DNA of 64,000 nt from Bacteroidota bacterium (GTDB taxonomy: Bacteria > Bacteroidota > Bacteroidia > AKYH767-A > OLB10). This document shows, one piece after another, positions 31,870 through 40,986 of this stretch (position 1 is the first letter of the stretch; each line of letters opens with the position of its first letter). The DNA lies in NCBI GenBank assembly GCA_016721435.1, contig JADKIC010000004.1, positions 62,001 through 126,000 of the forward strand, read 5' to 3'. Under the pieces are notes generated by a model that was not told the DNA's origin, searched no databases, and saw nothing but the letters and a program-made list of their open reading frames with translations. The translations under genes were made by a program, and so were the position numbers.

Positions 31870-32613
31870 TCAACCGAATTGATTAAAGAACTCACTTTTT
31901 TTACGTCGGGAAATGGTGAGATGGCTATCATCATTCATCAAGACATAGGCTCCTTCACCACGAACCACTTTTCTGATATGATTTATATTTATCAGATGAG
32001 AAGCATGTATTCGGTAAAATCCCCTATCACTTAAAAGATTTTCAAAGTAACGGAGGTTCTTGGAAGAAAGAAATTTATCTTTTTTAATATACAATGTAGT
32101 GTAGGAACCATCCGCTTCACAACGAATGATATCAGCAATTTCAACAAAGACGAGTCCTTGCATGGTATGCAGACCCACTTTGTTTAATACCGATTTTAGC
32201 TGAATGGCATTCTGATTAATCTCTTCTTTCTTTTCTTCATTTACTGGCGTTTGCTTTGTCAATCGTTTTACCGCTTCCTTTAGATCGTTTAACCTTACAG
32301 GTTTCACCAGATAGTGAAGTGCATGGTATTTAAATGCTTCTACAGCAAACTTATCAAAAGCTGTTACAAATATGACATCACCTTTAAAGGGACCAATGCT
32401 CTCTAGTAATTCAAATCCATTCATTTTTGGCATTTGAACATCCAGTAGTAACAGGTCGCATTCTTTTTCTTTCAAATGCACTCTTGCTTTTTGGGGATCC
32501 GTAAAGGTGGCATCAATTTTAAGATCCGGGAAGTTTTCCTGAATTAGAGTTTCCAGGATCTGGATACAGTACTTGTCATTATCAACAATAATAGTTTTAA
32601 ATTCAGAGTTCAT
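31870..32613 (-). CDS. LytTR-family response regulator
   Basis: 247 residues. A CheY-like receiver has acidic residues in IIVDNDK, phospho-Asp D58 in LLLLDVQMPKMNG, and the lysine in HYLVKPVRL. A C-terminal LytTR DNA-binding domain follows: IIRCEADGSYTTLYI, FYRIHASHLININHIRKVVR, and LTISRRKKSEFFNQFG. LytTR proteins bind pairs of ~9-bp direct repeats spaced about one turn apart, so that repeats recur every 21-22 bp. It starts 7 nt downstream of the HPt gene and is followed after 148 nt by lanC. It is the obvious output of the phosphorelay and probable activator of the lanthipeptide genes; the latter is inference from position. Confidence 0.93.
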   Translation of the reverse strand: MNSEFKTIIVDNDKYCIQILETLIQENFPDLKIDATFTDPQKARVHLKEKECDLLLLDVQMPKMNGFELLESIGPFKGDVIFVTAFDKFAVEAFKYHALHYLVKPVRLNDLKEAVKRLTKQTPVNEEKKEEINQNAIQLKSVLNKVGLHTMQGLVFVEIADIIRCEADGSYTTLYIKKDKFLSSKNLRYFENLLSDRGFYRIHASHLININHIRKVVRGEGAYVLMNDDSHLTISRRKKSEFFNQFG

Positions 32614-32620
32614 ATAAATT

Positions 32621-32992
32621 TTATAGGTTGAATTTGTTTTTCAGGGTGGAGCAGAGTTCACTAGTAAGCGTGTCAAGATTACCAATTTCAATTGGTAATA
32701 ATTCATAAAATAGCGGAGATGAGCTATAGTTTTCAATTCTCTCAATTATGACAATCGCTGAATGAGCTCCAACGGACATAAACAGAGGTTTACTACTGTG
32801 CACTTCAGCTTTGATAGTGTCGTATTTTTTATTCATCATAGATGAATGCAGCTTCTCACATGTCTGTGGTGCTTCCTGAATGAAGGATTTGATTAGATTG
32901 ACCAGCTTCGCTTCATTACCATTTGTGATTTCATAAAGGAAGTCAAGATTCAGATGAGTTGTGGCATTCATTTTTTGAGGTATATCAAACAT
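32621..32992 (-). CDS. Stand-alone histidine phosphotransfer (HPt) protein
   Basis: 123 residues, almost all a helical HPt domain. Helix one is LDFLYEITNGNEAKLVNLIK, followed by SFIQEAPQTCEKLHSSMMN. The phosphoacceptor motif is AEVHSSKPLFMSVGA, with H65 followed by the lysine at +3 as in known HPt proteins (HxLK). It lies 1 nt after the kinase gene and 8 nt before the LytTR gene, so the three form a tight cassette. Family knowledge says HPt proteins shuttle phosphate from a hybrid kinase receiver to a final regulator, which matches both neighbours. Cytoplasmic, with no signal peptide. Confidence 0.88.
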   Translation of the reverse strand: MFDIPQKMNATTHLNLDFLYEITNGNEAKLVNLIKSFIQEAPQTCEKLHSSMMNKKYDTIKAEVHSSKPLFMSVGAHSAIVIIERIENYSSSPLFYELLPIEIGNLDTLTSELCSTLKNKFNL

Positions 32993-32993
32993 T

Positions 32994-35743
32994 TTAAGAG
33001 TGAGTATTTTGAGTTTCAGGAAGGGCTTTCACAAGCACATCCACTATATCTTTTGGATGGAAGGGTTTTGGCAGGTAATCGTTCATGCCGGCATGCATAC
33101 ATTTCATTTTTTCTTCGTGCGTAGCGTTTGCTGAAACGGCAATAATCGGAACTTGATTTTTAGGAGATGGTAAGTTTTTTCTAATAAAGGATGCCGCCTC
33201 GTAACCGTCCATCACGGGCATTTGCAGGTCCATTAGAACCATATCATAATTGTTGCTTTTCATTTTTTCAATCGCTATTTTCCCGTTTTCAGCCATGTCA
33301 ATAGAAATTCCTTCAGCGACATAAGCGAGTGTTTCCCGCGCTACGATTTGGTTATAAGGATTGTCCTCTGCATAGAGGATCGATAGTCCGTTAAGTGCAA
33401 CAGCTTTTGATTTATAATTCTCCAGAATGATGGCATCTTCAATACCCGCAACTGAATAAGGGATACTAATAATAAAATCACTCCCTTTTCCCTTTTCACT
33501 CATTACTGTGATTGTGCCATTCTGCAGTTCTATAAGTTGTTTAGAGATACTCAGACCAAGTCCTGTCCCGCCAAACTTTCTGGTTGTACTTGCATCTGCC
33601 TGAACAAATTTTTCAAATATGGAAGAAAGTAAAGCCGGGTCAATTCCAATTCCTGTATCGCGAATGCTAAAAGTCAAGGTTAATCGATCGCTTTCCCGCC
33701 CTTTAATTGGTGTGGCTTTACAGGTTATAAAGACACCTCCTTTTTCTGTGAATTTAATGGCGTTGCTGATGATGTTAATGAGAATTTGTGTCAGACGCAC
33801 CTCATCTCCCATCACCCTTTCAGGCAAATCGATGAATTGTGTTTCTAGCCGGAGCTGCTTATCACTGGCACCTGCATGAAGAATATTTGTTACATTACGA
33901 AGGCATTCCTCCGGTGAGAAGACGTTTTTCTCAAATACAACTTTGCCGGCTTCAATTTTTGAAAGATCAAGCACATTATTCAGTATTCCAATCAGACTTT
34001 CGGATGATTTACTCATCACATTTAAGTAAGCCTTTTGATCGTCACGTGGATTCTTTTCGCGTAAAACATTAATCATTCCTGTAATTGCATGAAGCGGTGT
34101 CCTGATTTCATGACTCATGTTCGCCAGAAATTGACTTTTATACTCTTCGCTCTTAATGGCGTTTTGCCTTTCCTTTTCAATAATCAGGTTCTTGTTTTCC
34201 AGGATGACCGAGTATTTCTTTTTTGATGTATAGCGATTAAAAAGAAGGAAGGCTATGAAAATCACTAAGCAACTGAAGAGGATTGCGGCATTCCGATATT
34301 GTTTCTGTCGAATTAGACTCGTTGTTTTCAGCACCTGATCCTTAAGTAAAATGGTGTTTTCTGCGAGGAACTTTTCCTTTTGTAATTTTTGATTCGATAG
34401 TTCAGTGCTTAGTTGATCCGCTTCTAAATAGGATCGTTTTTGTTTTTCTTCAGCGAGTGCGAGTTGAGCCTGCTGTTGGGAAGCTTTGTATTTGCTCAGA
34501 TAAAGAAGTTGTTCTTGCTGACTAACTCTTAAATCGCGAAGCGATTTTTCCTTTTCCAGCAATTTAATTTCATTGTCCTTTTTTTCTGTGTCGTATATGA
34601 GTTTTAATTCATTGACCGCTTTATTGTTTTCCTGATTAAGTAAGCTGTCTTTTAACAAAAGATACTCACTTTGATATTCGAAAGCTTTTTTGTAATCTCC
34701 TTTTGCCGCCGCCCATCGCGAAAGTTGATCGAGGCTATTTCGAATAGTAATATTACTTTCTATTTTTTTACCGTACAACAGAGCGTTCTGGAGATAGCGC
34801 TCCGCAAGATCAAATTGACCTTTTCGGGTGTATATTTTACCTATATTAATGTTTGTATCTTCATATCCTTCTCTGTCAGGAACTTCATCAAAAATATCAC
34901 TGGCTAGTAAATAGTAATTGAGCGCCTCTTCTAAACTGTCTTTTTTATATAAGATATTTCCAAGACCATTGTAAGCAAATACCTTGTCTCTGTTTCATAA
35001 TTCGGGGCTGTCTAAAGCAATTTTAAAATGCGCTATTGCAGATGTAGTGTTTTTTAAGTTCAGGTAACAATTTCCTATATTTATATTTGAAGTGGCTATT
35101 GCTTTTTTATCGTTCTTTTCTGTAAATAGTTTTAATGCATTTTTATACGAATTTAATGCTTCCTGATACTGATTCATTTCATTGTGCAGCCGACCAATGA
35201 CAGAATGATTACGCGCTGCCCATGCGATGTTCCCTATTTCTTCATTTATTTTAAGTGCTTCCAGTACATATTTTAGTGCATCTTCGAACTTTCCCTTGTT
35301 TAAATAGATGACAGCAATATTATTCAAAGAACCGCAGATTGACGTTTTAATCCAAGTTCTTTTCTGATGGCCAGGGACTTAAAGTAATAATCAATCGACT
35401 TTTCAAATTCGTCTAAGCGATCTGCATGATACCCTAAATTATTAAAAGCATCTCCCTCTTTTTTTCTCAATGCTCTTGCATTAATACTATCGGCAGATTT
35501 TAGTAAAGTTTGTGAAAGCCGGAGTGCTTCTTCCGCCATTAATTTACCGCGTTCCAGACTGTCTGTATTAAAAAGCAACAATTCACTTAGTAAATTCAGA
35601 GTGTTGATTCGGAAAGTATCTTTTCCTTGTGTTTTTAATACCGTTTCAAGCGAATCAATGTTAAATTTCTGAGCAGAAACTGATGCATTAAATATTATCA
35701 GACTAAGGGCCGAAAGCAAGAAATATTTTAAACCCCGATTCAT
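32994..35743 (-). CDS. TPR-containing hybrid histidine kinase 2 (one frame break, one in-frame TGA)
   Basis: About 916 codons. Signal peptide (YFLLSALSLIIFNASVSAQ), tetratricopeptide repeats, coiled coil (QQEQLLYLSKYKASQQQAQL) and a transmembrane helix (AILFSCLVIFIAFLLF). Kinase core: FLANMSHEIRTPLHAITGMI, IISNAIKFTEKGG, DTGIGIDP and GGTGLGLSISKQLIELQNG. The C-terminal receiver has YAEDNPYNQ and phospho-Asp in MVLMDLQMPVMDG. The break near 35325 is cured by one T (RQSAVSLNNIAVIYLN). A separate TGA at 34995-34997 lies in the same frame between TPR units (LDSPEL stop NRDKVFAYNGLGN), so there a substitution, not an indel, interrupts the gene. It is first in the HPt-LytTR-lan order and paralogous to kinase 1. 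Confidence 0.88.
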
Positions 35744-35986
35744 ATTTGGTTTTTGATAGTATAGACTTTTCTTTTCTGAAACTTTGAACTTTAAACTTTA
35801 AACTTTGAACATTAAGCACTCAAATGTTAACTGTGAACTTTAAACACAATTCTGAATTCTGAATTAAAGTTATCTATTTGAACGATTCAAGCAATTTGAT
35901 GACCATAGTAATTGTAATACTTTGATTGTCAGCACCTACATTTTTGTTAATTTCCAAATATGCTTGATTTACCATTTGCTATGCAT

Positions 35987-35994
35987 CAAAAGTA
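35987..35994 (-). promoter_or_regulatory. Candidate -7 element of the phosphorelay-lan operon
   Basis: Minus-strand TACTTTTG matches TAnnTTTG exactly. No TTG lies 19-21 nt upstream; that space is filled by the CCCCTA..TAGGGG dyad. A weak -33 with upstream activator boxes is what an activator-dependent promoter would look like. The leader to the kinase ATG would be about 235 nt. Confidence 0.4.
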
Positions 35995-36024
35995 CCCCTA
36001 CTATGTTATATAGGGGAGTTGCTC

Positions 36025-36087
36025 TTTATAAACGGTATTGATTTCTTTGTAAATGGTAGTGTTTACTTTGTAAATTGCAGTAACTGC
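36025..36087 (-). promoter_or_regulatory. Three 21-bp phased repeats resembling LytTR boxes
   Basis: Three tandem 21-bp units (36025-36045, 36046-36066, 36067-36087). On the minus strand they align on ATACCGTTTATAAA, CTACCATTTACAAA and CTGCAATTTACAAA. The first contains ACCGTTTAT, which fits the published LytTR consensus [TA][AC][CA]GTTN[AG][TG] at every position; the others match at about 7 and 6 of 9. The 21-bp period is the one known for LytTR sites. The nearest unit ends 33 nt before the -7 element. Confidence 0.5.
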
Positions 36088-36129
36088 TATAAAAATCCCG
36101 AAAAAATAGCAATAATAGGACGAGTGCCC

Positions 36130-36588
36130 TTAAATTCTCCTCAATGTATAGTTCAAGGAGCTGGGAATAACATTTCCAAACTGATCCAACTTAGAAATCG
36201 TAGTATCGCCGGACTGCCGGTATAGTTGCTTTTCAGAGTTATTATTGAAAATAAACTCCAGATAAGTGTAGGAACTGTCGCTGCCGGAAATTTTATTGAA
36301 TTTTCCCGAACGTTCAAAAATAGTATCACCTTCTATTTTACCTTTATAGACTTCGGTTAAAGTAAAAAGCGAACTGTCAGGTGTTATACTCAATGTAGTT
36401 AATATACCTTCACAATCGGCGCAGGGCAATGTCCCCTCATAGGTAATTTTAACCGCACTGGCATCGAGGCTCTGAAAGAAATCCGTAGCTACAGTGTCAA
36501 CGGTAACAGTCGCATTTCTCGTGTTTCTATCACAGGAAATAAAAAGAATACTAAAGATCAACGTAATTCCCAGATAAGATGCTTTCAT
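36130..36588 (-). CDS. NlpE-family lipoprotein
   Basis: 152 residues. Lipoprotein signal with lipobox cysteine C19 (FSILFISCDRN). The body has the NlpE N-terminal hallmark YEGTLPCADCEGI, including the CxxC pair, and the repeated strand pattern ending in LYRQSGDTTISKLDQFGN. NlpE proteins are outer-membrane lipoproteins linked to copper tolerance and envelope-stress sensing. The CxxC is their redox or metal motif. Only the N-terminal domain is present, which is common in Bacteroidota. It stands 48 nt downstream of another lipoprotein gene on the same strand. Confidence 0.8.
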   Translation of the reverse strand: MKASYLGITLIFSILFISCDRNTRNATVTVDTVATDFFQSLDASAVKITYEGTLPCADCEGILTTLSITPDSSLFTLTEVYKGKIEGDTIFERSGKFNKISGSDSSYTYLEFIFNNNSEKQLYRQSGDTTISKLDQFGNVIPSSLNYTLRRI

Positions 36589-36636
36589 AGTCAGTAATTA
36601 TTTTTTCGAAAATATTAAATTTTATTCAATTCCCTT

Positions 36637-37119
36637 TTACTCTGTATAAAATACCTTTATTTGGCCCTGTGAAATAGATTTTGATTGACTCAGTGGATTC
36701 CGGACAGTTACATCAAAGGTGGCTTGCAGAATATTGTTTACAGTGTCATTTGCCGTAATGATTAATGTTCCCGGATTAGTATTTGTAGACTGCCATGCCA
36801 TCGCCAGTTGATCTGTAAAAAGTAAACTATTCGTATCTTCATTCATCGTATAAGTTCCCGGTGTAATATCATCCAATTCTAATGTTATGGTCACACCGGT
36901 TTGAGTGATACCGTTTATCGTCATAATGATGGCATGGTCTGCAAACAGAGAGGTATTTGCACAATAGGAAGAGCCATCAAAATTCCATTTTAAGGAACCT
37001 GTTGGTAATGTACAGTTGTTACCCAGTGGAATTCCGGGTACGTCAGTGTCATCATCACCACAGGAACTAACAGTAAATAGGAAAAGGAATACCAGTAGGA
37101 AGTTTATTTTAAAATTCAT
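36637..37119 (-). CDS. Putative lipoprotein
   Basis: About 160 residues from the ATG at 37119; a longer frame from 37173 would overlap the AsmA gene and bury the signal peptide. MNFKINFLLVFLFLFTVSSC is a lipoprotein signal with the lipobox cysteine at residue 20, followed by an acidic GDDDTDVPG linker typical of surface-exposed Bacteroidota lipoproteins. The mature domain is beta-rich with no family I recognise. It starts 23 nt after the AsmA stop, so co-transcription is likely. Confidence 0.7.
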   Translation of the reverse strand: MNFKINFLLVFLFLFTVSSCGDDDTDVPGIPLGNNCTLPTGSLKWNFDGSSYCANTSLFADHAIIMTINGITQTGVTITLELDDITPGTYTMNEDTNSLLFTDQLAMAWQSTNTNPGTLIITANDTVNNILQATFDVTVRNPLSQSKSISQGQIKVFYTE

Positions 37120-37141
37120 ACTCACTTGAATTGTTGCGGCG

Positions 37142-39799
37142 TTATTTTGGTCCGAATACATTTTTGAGAGCATCTTTGGCCTTTTTCTCTGCTTCTTTTT
37201 CAGCTTCTCTTTTCCTGACGGGCCTTTTCTTCAGCCTCCTTTTTCAATTTATCCACTTCAGCTTTCGCCTTATCTTCTGCTTCCTTTTTGAGTCGGTCTG
37301 CTTCTGCTTTAGCTTTATCTTCAAGTTCTTTCTTTTTGGAATCAAATTCTTCTTTTACCTTGTCTTTAATTTGATCAATTGCTTTTCCGCTTGTTTCCTT
37401 TAAATCTGTACTGACAGTAGGATTAGACACAGTGCCTCCCAATTTCAGATTTAATTTAATATTCTCTGCCATGCTGAAATTGGCACCTTTGGCATTCGCT
37501 TTAGAAATCAAGCCGGTGATTACTCCTGTCGCCGCAGAAGGTAATTTCGAAACGGGTGCATTCATGGCCAGATTATAATCAATGCTTTGGTCAAAGCCTG
37601 TGCTTCCGGAAACGGTTGTTGGGATACCCGCAAGCGTTACATCAAAGGGTTTTACATCAACACGTCCATTCACGAAACTGAAGGAAATATTCACATTGCT
37701 CATCTAATTCTTTAAATTGATCCATCTTCAACACCTCCGCAATTTTAAGCATCGGACCGAAATTGCTAATGGTAACATTGGCTGTAGATAGTTTTCCTCC
37801 TCCGCTTAATGTATTTAAATCCGGCTGCATATGTTCATCCAGTTTTCCATTCATAGTAAAATTGGAGGAGAAGCGTCCATTCGCCCTTTCAGCTATTGGA
37901 GCCATCTTTTTCACTGTATTAAATGTCTTCACCGTTTGTTGTATATCGAAACCGGAGATGTCCATGTTCAGTGCGATATCAGCCTTTTTCCTTTCGCGTG
38001 TTGCATAGATTCCGCTGAGTTTCATTACTCCACTTAATGTTGTAAAGCTGAGATTTTCCATATTCATCGCCTGATCGCGAATAACAACTTTTCCGGAAAG
38101 ATTGTCAAGAATAACATTGTCATAACTCAATTTTCCGACTGAAGCATTTACTGTAAAGTCAAGGTTCCCCGGGACTTCAATCAACGTCATTGCTGATGTG
38201 TCTTTAGCGGTAGCAGGTGTAGCTCCATCCTGAGTATTGAATTCGGAGAGGTCCAGATTATTACTCATAAGGTTCAAGCTACCCTTAAGAATTTCTTTCT
38301 TGAAGAAGTAAGCCAGCAGATTATCCAATTTACCATTCGCCTGAATATCACTTTTGCCCATTCTTGCATCAAAATTATTCAGTTCTATATGTTGAGGATT
38401 AAAAGTTAAACGACATTCTTTCAAGTCAAATCCTTGCTGGTAATCCTTACTGCTATAATTGAAGTTATTCAGGACAATGGAACCTCCGGCATTAAATTCT
38501 TCATAGCGTTGTTGTTCTATCGCCGACATTCGGCCTGCCATGCTTAAATCTGCGTTCATAGTTCCGCGAATGGTTGTTCCTTGCTCTAAAGGAACAATTT
38601 TATTCAGATTGGCAAAATTCACTGAACCTTTTACTGTTGCATTGATATTTGCATCACTAACGGGTGTGCGTACACTCAATTTGGCATCAAATGGTTCTTT
38701 GCCTAATTCAACATGCAAACGTTTTAAATCAATCGTAGTATGATCGGGGACTCCGTCAGGATTGTTTACTTGTAAGTCGAGTTGTACATTGTTAACTGCG
38801 ACCGGAAGGGAAGGATATTGAAATTGTCCGTTGACTACTTTGAGATTAAGACCAAAGCCGGGCATTTTTTGTTCATTATATGTCCCTTTAACAAAAGCTT
38901 TTAATTCTAGAGTGCCTCCGGATTTCAAATCTTTAAATCCTTCCTTATAGACTCCGGGAATCATCGAAAGGAAATTCCTGAAGTCATTCTTTCGCGCAGA
39001 GATATTCAGATCCATATTTATATCTTCTTTCGGCATAGCCAGCCATCCATCTAAACCGATAAAGAGTTCATTCAACTGCAATTCATTCTCTTTAAAAGTA
39101 AATTTCATATTCTGCATGTCCATGTCGAGGTCCGCTTTGAGATTGGTCCGGACCTGATGCATATATTTCACCCCGCCATACCAAAGATTGGTAGCTGTAG
39201 CATTGGTGTTGGTAGAAAGGATAAATAGATCTTGCGTGAAATCACCCATCCCCTGATGTGTGAAATCATCCATAGTCATGGTAAATCCAAGTGATGCGTC
39301 ATCATAGGAAATTCTGCTTTCATTAATTTCATAAGATTTCAAAGCCACATTGAATTTAGAGGGAGCAGCCGGTTCTTCAGCTTTTACTGCTATCTGCTTT
39401 TGCAATATCCCAATTCGCTCTTCCATCTTTGAGTACAATCAAATTTATAAAAGCCTGATTCAACTCAATGGATTCAATGTCGATTTGAGCGCCTTTGATG
39501 ACACTCATGATATCGACTGTGAGTGCCAGTTGTTTTGCAGAAGTCAGTGTGTCTCCTTCAAAAGGAGCAATGCCGATTACACTGAGTTGATCAATTTTTA
39601 TTGTGAAGTCCGGAAAGCTGCTCAGAAGGGTCAGATCGAAATCTCCAAAGTCAACTTTAGCATTTATATTTTTATTTACTTCCTCCTTGACAAGGGCTAC
39701 GATTTTGTCTTTGTAAATAATGGGTAAGAGCACAGCAGCACCCACAATCAGAACAAGGAGGATGCCGGCAACGATTAGAATTTTCTTTAACATGGACAT
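37142..39799 (-). CDS. AsmA-like inner-membrane protein (three frame breaks)
   Basis: About 885 residues. The N-terminal anchor (KKILIVAGILLVLIVGAAVL) is followed by the AsmA-family start (DFDLTLLSSFPDFTIKIDQL) and a long beta-rich repeat body. An AsmA C-terminal block follows (RVDVKPFDVTLAGIPTTVSG). The end is an alanine/lysine/glutamate-rich helical tail (KKEAEDKAKAEVDKLKKEA) closing with ALKNVFGPK. AsmA/TamB-like proteins bridge the envelope and are thought to move phospholipids. Breaks lie near 39387, 37695 and 37205; removing one base at each gives DSSKAEEPAAPSK, KELMSNVNISF and QEKEAEKEAEKKAKD. All three look like single-base insertions. Confidence 0.82.
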
Positions 39800-39891
39800 T
39801 TAGAATTTAATGGGTACTAAACGCAAAATTCGGCAGAAATTGTCCGATTTCAGCAGATAGAAATGGATGTTTTCACCAATGTATTAACAAC

Positions 39892-40986
39892 CTAAAGTTT
39901 AGATCCGAGGTTCAAGAGCCAATGGTCAGCTAAAACGAGGGCGCACATGGCTTCAACGATAGGGACAGCCCGAGGTAAAACACAGGGGTCATGTCGTCCT
40001 TTCCCTTGCAAAGTCACGGAATTTCCCTCTTTGTCTACACTTTGCTGCGCCTGCATTAATGTAGAAACCGGTTTAAAACCTACATTAAAAACGATATCGG
40101 CTCCATTGCTGATTCCCCCCTGAATGCCTCCGCTATGATTGGTTTGGGTACGGAAGCGGGGATGTCCCGCGGGATTTACTTCGGCAATAAATTTATCATT
40201 ATGCAAGCTTCCACGCATGGCTGTTCCTTTAAAACCACTTCCAATTTCGAATCCCTTGGCCGCGTTAATACTCATCATTGCACCTGCAAGATCCGCCTGT
40301 AATTTATGAAAGACCGGCTCCCCGAGTCCGGAAGGAACATTGTGCGCTACACAAGTAATAATGCCCCCAACTGTATCTCCTTCATCCCTGACTTTTTCAA
40401 TGAGGGCGATCATCTTTTGAGCCGTTATGTGTTCTGGACACCTCACGATATTTTCTTCTGTTAATGCAAGATCCAGTTCTGTGTAGGGGAGGGAGACCGA
40501 AATATCGGCAACAGTACTCACATACGCGTTGATCAATATTCCATGTTTCGCCAATAAAATTTTAGCCACTGCTCCGGCCATCACCCTGGCAGCAGTTTCC
40601 CTGGCAGAGGATCGCCCCCCGCCGCGATGATCCCTGAAACCGTATTTCTGATCATAGGTAAAATCAGCATGACCGGGTCGCCATCCTTCCTGCAGATGTT
40701 TGTAATCTGCCGGCCGATGATCTTCGTTCTTGATAAAAATGGTGATGGGAGCGCCGGTGCTTTTCCCTTCGTAAATACCACTTAAAATTTCTAACTGATC
40801 TTTTTCATTTCGGGGAGAGGAGATTTCACTTTGACCCGGACGACGACGGTTGAGCTCCTCCTGAATGGTTGCGGGATCGATTTCAAGTCCTGCGGGACAT
40901 CCATCAATAACAACCCCAATTCCTGCTCCGTGAGATTCACCAAACGTAGTAATACGAAATAACTGCCCGAATGAATTGCCTGCCAT
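39892..40986 (-). CDS. aroC: Chorismate synthase
   Basis: Last step of the shikimate pathway: EPSP to chorismate, using reduced FMN. About 364 residues from the ATG at 40986 (MAGNSFGQLFRITTFGESHG); the upstream ATG at 41004 adds six residues and is less likely. Signatures are GESHGAGIGVVIDGCPAG, RRRPGQSEISSPRNEKD, RPGHADFTYDQKYGFRDHRG (then GGRSSARETAARV), and HPRFRTQTNHSGGIQGGISN. It is intact to the stop at 39892. The acetyltransferase upstream appears to run into this gene in another frame. The product chorismate also feeds the pabB enzyme encoded at 51745. Confidence 0.96.
   Translation of the reverse strand: MAGNSFGQLFRITTFGESHGAGIGVVIDGCPAGLEIDPATIQEELNRRRPGQSEISSPRNEKDQLEILSGIYEGKSTGAPITIFIKNEDHRPADYKHLQEGWRPGHADFTYDQKYGFRDHRGGGRSSARETAARVMAGAVAKILLAKHGILINAYVSTVADISVSLPYTELDLALTEENIVRCPEHITAQKMIALIEKVRDEGDTVGGIITCVAHNVPSGLGEPVFHKLQADLAGAMMSINAAKGFEIGSGFKGTAMRGSLHNDKFIAEVNPAGHPRFRTQTNHSGGIQGGISNGADIVFNVGFKPVSTLMQAQQSVDKEGNSVTLQGKGRHDPCVLPRAVPIVEAMCALVLADHWLLNLGSKL

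Larger units (their letters stand above)
35744..36129. other. Regulatory intergenic region upstream of the phosphorelay-lan operon
   Basis: 386 nt between the kinase 2 start and the NlpE-like stop. From right to left it holds three 21-bp phased repeats, a dyad CCCCTA..TAGGGG, a TAnnTTTG match, a 33-codon open frame (35874-35975, minus) of doubtful value, and an AT-rich tract with repeated ACTTTAAA motifs (35784-35812). No protein gene is supported here. Confidence 0.6.

Noticed and set aside
36019..36225. 68-codon plus-strand frame as a precursor peptide
   Set aside because: It begins at a non-ATG codon, runs through the phased repeats and then antisense through the NlpE-like gene; nothing resembles a lanthipeptide leader.
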